Of a stretch of 64,000 nucleotides of DNA, positions 54,701 to 64,000 are shown piece after piece. This DNA is from Cladorhizidae sp. MBARI D1340-BT2. Its lineage: Eukaryota; Porifera; Demospongiae; Poecilosclerida; Cladorhizidae. Below the pieces are notes generated by a model, which saw only the letters and a list, made by a program, of their open reading frames with translations, ran no database searches and was not told where the DNA came from. Numbering within the stretch: position 1 is the first letter of the stretch; the number at the start of each line of letters is the position of its first letter. Position numbers and translations under genes: made by a program. The DNA lies in contig JAQNBH010000011.1 in the NCBI GenBank assembly GCA_028752905.1, positions 26,342,833 through 26,406,832 of the forward strand, given 5' to 3'.

Positions 54701-55484
54701 TGAGTATACTTAGTATGCATCAGATGCCTGGCTATACCTCGGTTGCATCCATTGCCTGTGTATACTTAGGTTACATCAGCTACCAGGGTATACCTAGGTT
54801 GCATCAACTGCCTTGTTATACCTATGTTGCATCAGCTCTCTGGGTATACCTAGGTTGCATCAACTGCCTGGGTATACCTAGGTTTAATCAGCTACCTGGG
54901 TATACCTAGGTTGCAGCAACTGCCTGGGTATACCTAGATTGTATCAGCTGCCTGGGTATACCTAGGTTGCATCAACTGCATGGGTATACCTAGGATTGCC
55001 TGGGTTGTATCATCTGCCTGGCTATACATAGGTTGTATCAGCTGCCTGGGTATACCTAGATTGCATAAATTTCCTGTGTATACCTAGATTGTATCAGCTG
55101 CCTGTGTATACCTAGTTTGCATCAACTGCCTGGGTATACCTAGATTCGATCAGCGGCCTGGGCATTCATAGGTTGCATCAACTGCCTGGGTATACCTAGG
55201 TTGAATCAGCTACCTGGGTATACCTAGGTTGCATCAACTGCCTGGGTATACCTAGATTGTATCAGCTGCCTGGGTATACCTAGGTTGCATCAACTGCATG
55301 GGTATACCTAGGTTGCATCAGCTGCCTGGGTATACGTAGGTTGCATCAACTGCCTGGGTATACCTAGGTTGCTTCAACTGCCTGTGTATACCTAGGTTGA
55401 TTCAACTGCCTGGGTATACCTAGATTGTATCAGATGCCTTGGTATACCTAGGTTGCATTAACTGCCTGGGTATACCTAGGTTGT
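54701..55484 (+). repeat. Satellite link with words of the 17-37 kb region
   Basis: Satellite only, no gene. TATGCATCAGATGCC at 54,715 and the CCTAGGATTGCCTGGG junction near 54,990 restore the word order seen at 18.5-19.0, 24.7-25.3 and 33.8-34.3 kb. The structured part of the array thus resumes here after the weakly structured segment. Confidence 0.6.
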
Positions 55485-57850
55485 ATCAGCTGCTTGGATA
55501 TACCTAGGTTCCATCAATTGCCTGGGTATACCTTGATTGTATCAGCTGCCTGGGTATACCTAGGTTGCATCAGCTGCCTGGATATACCTAGGTTGCATCA
55601 ATTGCCTGAGTATACCTAGTATGTATCAGATGCCTGGCTATACCTCGCTTGCATCCATTGCCTGTGTATTCTTAGGTTACATCAGCTGCCTGGGTATACC
55701 TAGGTTGCATCAACTGCCTGTGTATTCTTAGTTTACATCAGCTGCCTGGGTGGGTATACCTAGGTTGCATCAACTGCCTGGGTATACCTATGTTGCATCA
55801 ACTGCCTAGATATACCTAGATTGCATCAACTGCTTGGGTATACCTAGGTTGCAACAACTGTCTGAATATACCTAGGTTGTATCAGCTTCCTGGGTATACT
55901 TAGGTTGCATCAGCTGCCAGGGTATACCTAGGTTGCATCAATTGCCTGAGTATACCTAGTATGCATCAGCTGCCTGGCTATACCCAGGTTGCATCCATTG
56001 CCTGTATATTGTTAGGTTACATCAGCTGCCTGGGTATACCTAGGTTGCATCAACTGCCTGGGTATACCTATGTTGCATCAGCTGTCTGGGTATACCTAGG
56101 TTGCATCACCTGCCTGGGTATACCTAGGTTGCATCAACAGCCTGGGTATACCTTGGTTGCATCAACTGTCTGGTTATACATAGGTTGCATCGACTGCCTG
56201 AGTATATCTAGGTTGCATCAGCCGCCTGGGTATAACTAGATTGCATCAATTGCCTGGGTATACCTAGATTGTATCAGCTGCCTTGGTATACCTAATTTGC
56301 ATTAACTGCCTGGGTATACTAGGTTGTATCAGCTGCCTGGGTATACCTAGGTTCCATCAATTGCCTGGGTATACCTTGATTGTATCAGCTGCCTGGATAT
56401 ACCTAGGTTGCATCAACTGTCTGAGTATACCTAGGTTGTATCAGCTTCCTGGGTATACTTAGGTTGCATCAGCTGCGTGGGTATACCTAGGTTACATCAA
56501 TTGCCTGAGTATACCTAGTATGCATCAAATGCCTGGCTATAACTCGGTTGCATCCATGGCCTGTGTATTCTTAGGTTACATCAGCTGCCTGGGTATACCT
56601 AGGTTGCATCAACTGCCTGGGTATACCTATGTGGCATCAGCTGTCTGGGTATATCTAGGTTGCATCAACTGCCTGGGTATACATAGGTTCTATCAATTGC
56701 CTGGCTATACCTAGGTTGCATCCATTGCCTGGGTATACTTAGGTTACATCAGCTGCCTGGGTATACCTAGGTTGCATCAACTGCCTGGGTATACCTATGT
56801 TGCATCAGCTGTATGGGAATACCTAGGTTGCATCCACTGCTTGGGTATGCCTAATTGCATCATCTACGTGGGTATACCTAGGTTGCATCAATTGCCTGTG
56901 TATACCTTGCTTGCATCAAACGCCTGGGTATACCTAGTTTGCATCAATTGACTGGCTATACCTAGGTTGCATCAACTGCCTGAGTATATCTAGGTTGCAT
57001 CAACTGCCTGGTATTCCTAGGTTGTATCAACTGCCTGGCTATACCTAGGTTGCATCAGCTGCGTGGGTATACCTAGGTTGCATCAACTGCCTGGGTATAC
57101 CCAGGTTGGATCAACTGCCTGTGTATACCTTGGTTGCATCAACTGTCTGGGTATACCTAGGTTGCACCAACTGCCTGAGTATATCTAGGTTGCATCAACT
57201 GCCTGGGTTGCATCAGCTGCCTGGGTGTACCTAGGTTGAATCAACTGCCTGGGTATACCTAGGTTGCATCAATTGACTGGATTGTATCAGCTGTCTGGGT
57301 ATACATAGGTTGCATCAACTGCCTGGGTATACCTAGATTGTATCAGCTGCCTGGGTATACCTAGGTTGCATCAACTGCATGGGTATACCTAGGTTGCATC
57401 AGCTGCCTGGGTATACGTAGGTTGCATCAACTGCCTGTGTATACCTAGATTGCATCATCTGCCTGGGTATACCTAGGTTGATTCAACTGCCAGGGATAGC
57501 CTGGGTATACCTAGATTGTATTATCTACCTGGGTATACCTAGGTTGTATCAGCTACCTAGGTTGTATCAGCTGCCTGGGTATACCTAGATTCCATCAATT
57601 GCCTGGGTATACCTTGATTGTATCAGCTGCCTGGGTATACCTAGGTTGCATCAACTGTCTGAGTATACCTAGGTTGTATCAGCTTCCTAGGTATACTTAG
57701 GTTGCATCAGCTGCCTGGGTATACCTAGGTTGCATCAATTGCCTGAGTATACCTAGTATGCATCAGATGCCTGGCTATACTTCGTTTGCATCCATTGCCT
57801 GTGTATTCTTAGGTTACATCAGCTGCCTGGGTATACCTAGGTTGCATCAA
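55485..57850 (+). repeat. 2.7-kb block of the right arm, copy 1
   Basis: Repeated at about 58,264-60,665. The offset is 2,779 at GGTTCCATC (55,507/58,286), 2,723 at GGGTGGGT (55,748/58,471, the latter reading GGGTAGGT), about 2,724 at 56,520/59,244 and 2,807 at GATTCCATC (57,588/60,395). The steps are a 56-bp gain here near 55,700 and an 84-bp loss here near 57,265, besides single bases. Confidence 0.82.
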
Positions 57851-58263
57851 CTGCCTGGGTATACCTATGTTGCATCAGCTGTCTGGGTATACCTAGGTTG
57901 CATCCACTGCTTGGGTATACCTAATTGCATCATCTACCTGCATATACCTAGGTTGCATCAACTGCCTGGTATACATAGGTTGTATCAACTGCCTGGCTAT
58001 ACCTAGATTGTATCAGCTGCCTTGGTATACCTAGGTTGCATCAACTGTCTGTGTATACCTAGGTTGCACCAACTGCCTGATTATATCTAGGTTGCATCAA
58101 CTGCCTGGGTATACCTAGATTGCATCAGCTGCCTTGGTATACCTAGGTTGTATCATCTGCCTGGGTATACCTAGGTTGTATCAGCTGCCTGGGTATACCT
58201 AGATTGCATCAATTGTCTGGATATACCTAGATTGTATCAGCTGCCTGGGTATACCTAGGTTGT
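57851..58263 (+). repeat. Satellite link between the right-arm block copies
   Basis: Satellite only, no gene. It carries the CTACCTGCATATACC and CCTGGTATACATAGG words also present near 61,500 and 63,850, then returns to the GGTTGTATCAGC units that open the second copy. Confidence 0.6.
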
Positions 58264-60665
58264 ATCAGCTGCCTGGATATACCTAGGTTCCATCAATTGC
58301 CTGGGTATACCTTGATTGTATCAGCTGCCTGGGTATACCTAGGTTGCATCAGCTGCCTGGGTATACCTAGGTTGCATCAATTGCCTGAGTATACCTAGTA
58401 TGTATCAGTTGCCTGGCTATACCTCGGTTGCATCCATTGCCTGTGTATTCTTAGTTTACATCAGCTGCCTGGGTAGGTATACCTAGGTTGCATCAACTGC
58501 CTGGGTATACCTATGTTGCATCAACTGCCTAGATATACCTAAATTGCATCAACTGCTTGGGTATACCTAGGTTGCAACAACTGTCTGAATATACCTAGGT
58601 TGTATCAGCTTCCTGGGTATACTTATGTTGCATCAGCTGCCAGGGTATACCTAGGTTGCATCAATTGCCTGAGTATACCTAGTATGCATCAGCTGCCTGG
58701 CTATACCTAGGTTGCATCCATTGCCTGTATATTGTTAGGTTACATCAGCTGCCTGGGTATACCTAGGTTGCATCAACTGCCTGGGTATACCTATGTTGCA
58801 TCAGCTGTCTGGGTATACCTAGGTTGCATCACCTGCCTGAGTATACCTAGGTTGCATCAACAGCCTGGGTATACCTTGGTTGCATCAACTGTCTGGTTAT
58901 ACATAGGTTGCATCGACTGCCTGACTATATCTAGGTTGCATCAGCCACCTGGGTATAACTAGATTGCATCAATTGCCTGGGTATACCTAGATTGTATCAG
59001 CTGCCTTGGTATACCTAGTTTGCATTAACTGCCTGGGTATACCTAGGTTGTATCAGCTGCCTGGGTATACCTAGGTTCCATCAATTGCCTGGGTATACCT
59101 TGATTGTATCAGCTGCCTGGGTATACCTAGGTTGCATCAACTGTCTGAGTATACCTAGGTTGTATCAGCTTCCTGGGTATACTTAGGTTGCATCAGCTGC
59201 CTGGGTATACCTAGGTTACATCAATTGCCTGAGTATACCTAGTATGCATCAAATGCCTGGCTATAACTCGGTTGCATCCATGGCCTGTGTATTCTTAGGT
59301 TACATCAGCCGCCTGGGTATACCTAGGTTGCATCAACTGCCTGGGTATACCTATGTTGCATCAGCTGTCTGGGTATATCTAGGTTGCATCAACTGCCTGG
59401 GTATACCTAGGTTCTATCAATTGCCTGGCTATACCTAGGTTGCATCCATTGCCTGTGTATACTTAGGTTAGATCAGCTGCCTGGATATACCTAGGTTGCA
59501 TCAACTGCCTGGGTATACCTATGTTGCATCAGCTGTCTGGGAATACCTAGGTTGCATCCACTGCTTGGGTATGCCTAATTGCATCATCTACGTGGGTATA
59601 CCTAGGTTGCATCAATTGCCTGTGTATACCTTGCTTGCATCAAACGCCTGGGTATGCCTTGTTTGCATCAATTGACTGGCTATACATAGGTTGCATCAAC
59701 TGCCTGAGTATATCTAGGTTGCATCAACTGCCTGGTATACCTAGGTTGTATCAACTGCCTGGCTATACCTAGGTTGCATCAGCTGCGTGGGTATACCTAG
59801 GTTGCATCAACTGCCTGGGTATACCCAGGTTGGATCAACTGCCTGTGTATACCTTGGTTGCATCAACTCTCTGGGTATACCTAGGTTGCACCAACTGCCT
59901 GAGTATATCCAGGTTGCATCAACTGCCTGGGTTGCATCAGCTGCCTGGGTATACCTAGGTTGAATCAACTGCCTGGGTATACCTAGGTTGCATCAATTGC
60001 CTGGTATACGTAGGTTGTATCATCTGCCTGGGTATACCTAGGTTGTATCAGCTGCCTGGATATACCTAGATTGCATCAATTGCCTGGATAGTATCAGCTG
60101 TCTGGGTATACCTAGGTTGCATCAACTGCCTGGGTATACCTAGATTGTATCAGCTGCCTGGGTATACCTAGGTTGCATCAACTGCATGGGTATACCTAGG
60201 TTGCATCAGCTGCCTGGGTATACGTAGGTTGCATCAACTGCCTGTGTATACCTAGGTTGCATCATCTGCCTGGGTATACCTAGGTTGAATCAACTGCCAG
60301 GGAATGCCTGGGTATACCTAGACTGTATTATCTGCCTGGGTATACCTAGGTTGTATCAGCTACCTAGGTTGTATCAGCTGTTTGGGTATACCTAGATTCC
60401 ATCAATTGCCTGGGTATACCTTGATTGTATCAGCTGCCTGGGTATACCTAGGTTGCATCAACTGTCTGAGTATACCTAGGTTGTATCAGCTTCCTAGGTA
60501 TACTTAGGTTGCATCAGCTGCCGTGGTATACCTAGGTTGCATCAATTGCCTGAGTATACCTAGTATGCATCAGATGCCTGGCTATACCTCGGTTGCATCC
60601 ATTGCCTGTGTATTCTTAGGTTATATCAGCTGCCTGGGTATACCTAGGTTGCATCAACTGCCTGG
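58264..60665 (+). repeat. 2.7-kb block of the right arm, copy 2
   Basis: Partner of 55,485-57,850. It has three units near 60,000-60,090 (including CCTGGTATACGTAGG) that copy 1 lacks, where copy 1 reads CAATTGACTGGATTG. It lacks two units present in copy 1 near 55,700. The match ends at a CCCTAGGATGC variant near 60,665. Confidence 0.82.
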
Positions 60666-61385
60666 GTATCCCTAGGATGCATCAACTGCCTGGTTATACC
60701 TAGATTGCATCAACTGCCTGAGTATACCTAGGTTGCATTAACTGCCTGGCTATACCTAGGTTGCATCAACTGCCTGTGTATAGCCTAGGTTGTATCACTG
60801 CCTGGCTATATTTAGGTTGCATCAACTGCCTGGCTATACCTAGGTTGCATCAACTGCCCGGGTAAACCTAGGTTGCATCAACTACCTGGCTATACCTAGG
60901 TTGAATCAACTGTCTCTTTACACCTAGGTTGCATCAACTGTCTGAGTATACCTAGATTGCAACAACTGCCTGGGTATACCTAGGTTGCATCAACTGCGTG
61001 GGTATACCTAGGTTGCATCAGCTGCCTGGATATACATAGGCTGCATCAAATGCCTGAGTATACCTAGGTTGCATCATCTGCCTGGGTATACCTAGGTTGA
61101 ATCAACTGCCAGGGATTGCCTGGGTATACCTAGATTGTATTATCTGCCTGGGTATACCTAGGTTGTATCAGCTACCTAGGTTGTATCAGCTGTTTGGGTA
61201 TACCTAGATTCCATCAATTGCCTGGGTATACCTTGATTGTATCAGCTGCCTGGGTATACCTAGGTTGCATCAACTGTCTGAGTATACCTAGGTTGTATCA
61301 GCTTCCTAGGTATACTTAGGTTGCATCAGCTGCCTGGGTATACCTAGGTTGCATCAATTGCCTGAGTATACCTAGTATGCATCAG
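60262..61385 (+). repeat. 812-bp repeat step
   Basis: GCTGTTTGGG is at 60,377 and 61,189, an 812-bp step that is exactly 29 units, with the same CCAGGGATTG- or CCAGGGAATG-type junction on the left and the GATTCCATC word on the right. A third copy lies at 63,481 (2,292 bp further). Confidence 0.75.
60672..61060 (+). repeat. 1,818-bp-spaced block, copy 1
   Basis: CTAGGATGCATC at 60,672 and 62,490, and TAGCCTAGGTTG at 60,781 and 62,599, give a constant 1,818-bp step. Both copies share the rare TATCCCTAGGATGC and CTCTTTACACC variants, so they are closer to each other than to the related words at 6.5-21.5 kb. Confidence 0.78.
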
Positions 61386-62489
61386 ATGCCTGGGTATACC
61401 TAGGTTGCATCAACTGCCTGGGTATACCTATGTTGCATCAGCTATCTGGGTATACCTAGGTTGCATCCACTGCTTGGGTATACCTAATTGCATCATCTAC
61501 CTGCATATACCTAGGTTGCATCAACTGCCTGGTATACATAGGTTGTATCAACTGCCTGGCTATACCTAGGTTGCATCAGCTGCGTGGGTATACCTAGGTT
61601 GCATCAACTGACTGGGTATACCCAGGTTGGATCAACTGCCTGGGTATACCTTGGTTGCATCAACTGTCTGGGTATACCTAGGTTGCACCAACTGCCTGAG
61701 TATATCTAGGTTGCATCAACTGCCTGGGTATACCTAGATTGCATCAGCTGCCTTGGTATACCTAGGTTGTATCATCTGCCTGGGTATACCTAGGTTGTAT
61801 CAGCTGCCTGGGTATACCTAGATTGCATCAATTGCCTGGGTATACCTAGATTGTATCAGCTGCCTGTGTATACCTAGGTTGCATCAACTGCCTGGGTATA
61901 CCTAGATTGTATCAGCTGCCTGGGCATACATAGGTTGCATCAACTGCCTGGGTATACCTAGGTTGATGATTCAGCTTCCTAGGTTTACCTAGGTTGCATC
62001 AACTGCCTGGGTATACCTAGATTGTATCAGCTGCCTGGGTATACCTAGGTTGCATCAACTGCAAGGGTATACCTAGGTTGCATCAGCTGCCTGGGTATAC
62101 GTAGATTGCATCAACTGCCTGGGTATACCTAGGTTGCTTCAACTGCCTGTGTATACCTAGGTTGATTCAACTGCCTGGGTATCCTAGGTTTCATCAACTG
62201 CCTGGGTGTACCTAGGTTGCATCACTGCCTGGCTATACTTAGGTTGCATCAAGTGCCTGGCTATACATAGTTTGCATCAACTGCCTGGGTATACCTAGGT
62301 TGCATCAACTGCCTGGCTATACCTAGTTTGCAACAACTGCCTGGGTATACCTAGGTTGTATCAAATGCCAGGGTATACCTAGGTTGCATCAAATGCCTGG
62401 ATATACCTATGTTGCATCAACTGCTTGGGTATACCTAAATTACATCAGCTGCATAGGTATACCTAGTTGCATCAACTGCCTGGGTATCC
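61074..62489 (+). repeat. Satellite between the 1,818-bp-spaced copies
   Basis: Satellite only, no gene. Words here match 63,360-63,990 (GCTGTTTGGG 61,189/63,481) and, from about 61.9 to 62.4 kb, the GTTGATGATTC and GGGTGTACCTAGG words of the left segment at about 2.0-2.4 and 3.4-3.8 kb. Confidence 0.65.
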
Positions 62490-64000
62490 CTAGGATGCAT
62501 CAACTGCCTGGTTATACCTAGATTGCATCAACTGCCTGAGTATACCTAGGTTGCATTAACTGCCTGGCTATACCTAGGTTGCATCAACTGCCTGTGTATA
62601 GCCTAGGTTGTATCACTGCCTGGCTATATTTAGGTTGCATCAACTGCCTGGCTATACCTAGGTTGCATCAACTGCCCGGGTAAACCTAGGTTGCATCAAC
62701 TACCTGGCTATACCTAGGTTGAATCAACTGTCTCTTTACACCTAGGTTGCATCAACTGTCTGAGTATAACTAGATTGCAACAACTGCCTGGGTATACCTA
62801 GGTTGCATCAACTGCGTGGGTATACCTAGGTTGCATCAGCTGCCTGGATATACATAGGCTGCATCAAATGCCTGGGTATACCTAGGTTGCATCAGCTGCC
62901 AGGGTACACCTACGTTTCATCAACTGCCTGGGTATACCTAGGTTGCATCAATCGCCTGAGTATACCTAGTATGCATCAGATGCCTGGCTATACCTCGGTT
63001 GCATCCATTGCCTGTGTATTCTTAGGTTATATCAGCTGCCTGGGTATACCTAGGTTGCATCAACTGCCTGGATATACCTATGTTGCATCAGCTGTCTGGG
63101 TATACCTAGGTTGCATCCACTGCTTGGGTATACCTAATTGCATCATCTACCAACATATACCTAGGTTGCATAAACTGCCTGGTATACATAGGTTGTATCA
63201 ACTGCCTGGCTATATCTAGGTTCCATCAGCTGCGTGGGTATACCTAGGTTGCATCAACTGACTGGGTATACCCAGGTTGGAACAACTGCCTGGGTATACC
63301 TTGGTTGCATCAACTGTCTGGGTATACCTAGGTTGCACCAACTGCCTGAGTATACCTAGGTTGCATCATCTGCCTGGGTATACCTAGGTTGAATCAACTG
63401 CCAGGGATTGCCTGGGTATACCTAGATTGTATTATCTGCCTGGGTATACCTAGGTTGTATCAGCTACCTAGGTTGTATCAGCTGTTTGGGTATACCTAGA
63501 TTCCATCAATTGCCTGGGTATACCTTGATTGTATCAGCTGCCTGGGTATACCTAGGTTGCATCAACTGTCTGAGTATACCTAGGTTGTATCAGCTTCCTA
63601 GGTATACTTAGGTTGCATCAGCTGCCTGGGTATACCTAGGTTGCATCAATTGCCTGAGTATACCTAGTATGCATCAGATGCCTGGCTATACCTCGGTTGC
63701 ATCCATTGCCTGTGTATTCTTAGGTTACATCAGCTGCCTGGGTATACCTAGGTTGCATCAACTGCCTGGGTATACCTATGTTGCATCAGCTGTCTGGGTA
63801 TACCTAGGTTGCATCCACTGCTTGGGTATACCTAATTGCATCATCTACCTGCATATACCTAGGTTGCATCAACTGCCTGGTATACATAGGTTGTATCAAC
63901 TGCCTGGCTATACCTAGGTTGCATCAGCTGCGTGGGTATACCTAGGTTGCATCAACTGACTGTGTATACCCAGGTTGGATCAACTGCCTGGGTATACCTT
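62490..64000 (+). repeat. 1,818-bp-spaced block, copy 2, and right end of window
   Basis: Copy 2 of the block at 60,672, followed by the GATGCCTGG word at 62,979 and again at 63,677. The last bases are ordinary satellite units, so the array continues beyond the window on this side as it does on the left. Confidence 0.78.

Larger units (their letters stand above)
1..64000 (+). repeat. 28-bp satellite array filling the whole window
   Basis: The same 28-bp unit, GTATACCTAGG + TTGCATCAAC + TGCCTGG, repeats head to tail from the first to the last base. Every unit I read is in the same orientation; no inverted block and no unique-sequence insert was seen. The consensus is 50% GC and has no CpG. 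It carries the palindromes GGTATACC and CCTAGG, which overlap by two bases, and a CANNTG hexamer (CAACTG, often CAGCTG or CAATTG). Common variants are CCTAGATTGTATC, CCTATGTTGCATC, CTTAGGTTACATC and GCATCCATTGCC. The window contains no gene-sized unique stretch at all. A eukaryotic heterochromatic satellite is the natural reading; I do not recognise the family, and chromosomal location cannot be told from this sequence. Confidence 0.97.

Noticed and set aside
62887..63219. Open reading frame of 110 codons, the longest in the window
   Set aside because: It is the satellite read through three frames in turn. It stays open only because CCTAGG is mutated (CCTCGG, CCTATG, CCTAAT) where TAG would fall in frame. 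It shows only the 28-residue satellite translation, with no domain, promoter or other sign of coding.
1..64000. CRISPR array, suggested by a 28-bp repeat
   Set aside because: The repeats abut directly with no unique spacers, no leader and no cas genes, and the units vary heavily.
1..64000. Telomere or simple sequence repeat
   Set aside because: The unit is 28 bp and not a G-rich short telomere motif; no run of a known telomeric hexamer or heptamer was seen.
1..64000. CENP-B box or other known centromere-protein site
   Set aside because: The box needs CpG-containing core bases, while the consensus unit has no CpG; no variant matching the pattern was noticed.
1..64000. Transposable element or viral insertion in the array
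   Set aside because: No non-satellite sequence, terminal repeat, target-site duplication or polymerase-like frame was seen on either strand.

Overview
The window is one uninterrupted tandem-repeat (satellite) array from base 1 to base 64,000. I found no supportable protein-coding gene, RNA gene, transposon, CRISPR array, origin or promoter. Neither edge of the array is in the window, so its true size and flanks are unknown. The unit is 28 bp: GTATACCTAGG, then TTGCATCAAC, then TGCCTGG. It has 50% GC, no CpG in the consensus, and always lies in the same orientation. About 2,300 units fit in the window (64,000/28, an estimate).

The organism is most likely a eukaryote, because tens of kilobases of gene-free, directly abutting repeats with several layers of duplication are typical of centromeric, pericentromeric, subtelomeric or sex-chromosome heterochromatin. 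I do not recognise the unit and cannot name a clade or a chromosomal location.

The array has three visible layers. (1) 28-bp units fall into recurring variant types, for example with CAACTG, CAGCTG or CAATTG at the same place, or CCTAGG replaced by CCTATG, CCTCGG or CCTTGG. (2) Variant units occur in fixed order ('words') that recur every 0.7-2.7 kb. (3) Multi-kilobase blocks of words are duplicated: a 1.33 kb pair (6.4-8.7 kb); a 2.7 kb block in two full and one partial copy (7.76-15.03 kb); a 3.7 kb block repeated at an offset of 6.2 kb (17.5-21.3 and 23.8-27.5 kb), overlapping a 1,808-bp tandem pair (19.4-23.1 kb); a 7-8 kb block repeated at an offset of 9.6-10.7 kb (26.3-34.1 and 37.0-43.7 kb); a 3,687-bp tandem pair with no difference noticed where I compared it (43.5-50.9 kb); a 2.7-2.8 kb pair (55.5-60.7 kb); and shorter pairs to the right end.

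The most informative observation is how copies differ. Most length differences I could place are exactly 28, 56 or 84 bp (1, 2 or 3 units), and the net offsets of the largest duplication add up exactly from such steps plus one 1,218-bp tandem copy and one single-base change. A second class of change breaks register by 10 or 18 bp and can be explained by the two CCTRGG hexamers in each unit. Open reading frames up to about 110 codons exist but follow from the repeat arithmetic and are rejected as genes. All coordinates of block edges were found by eye and are good to roughly 20-30 bp.
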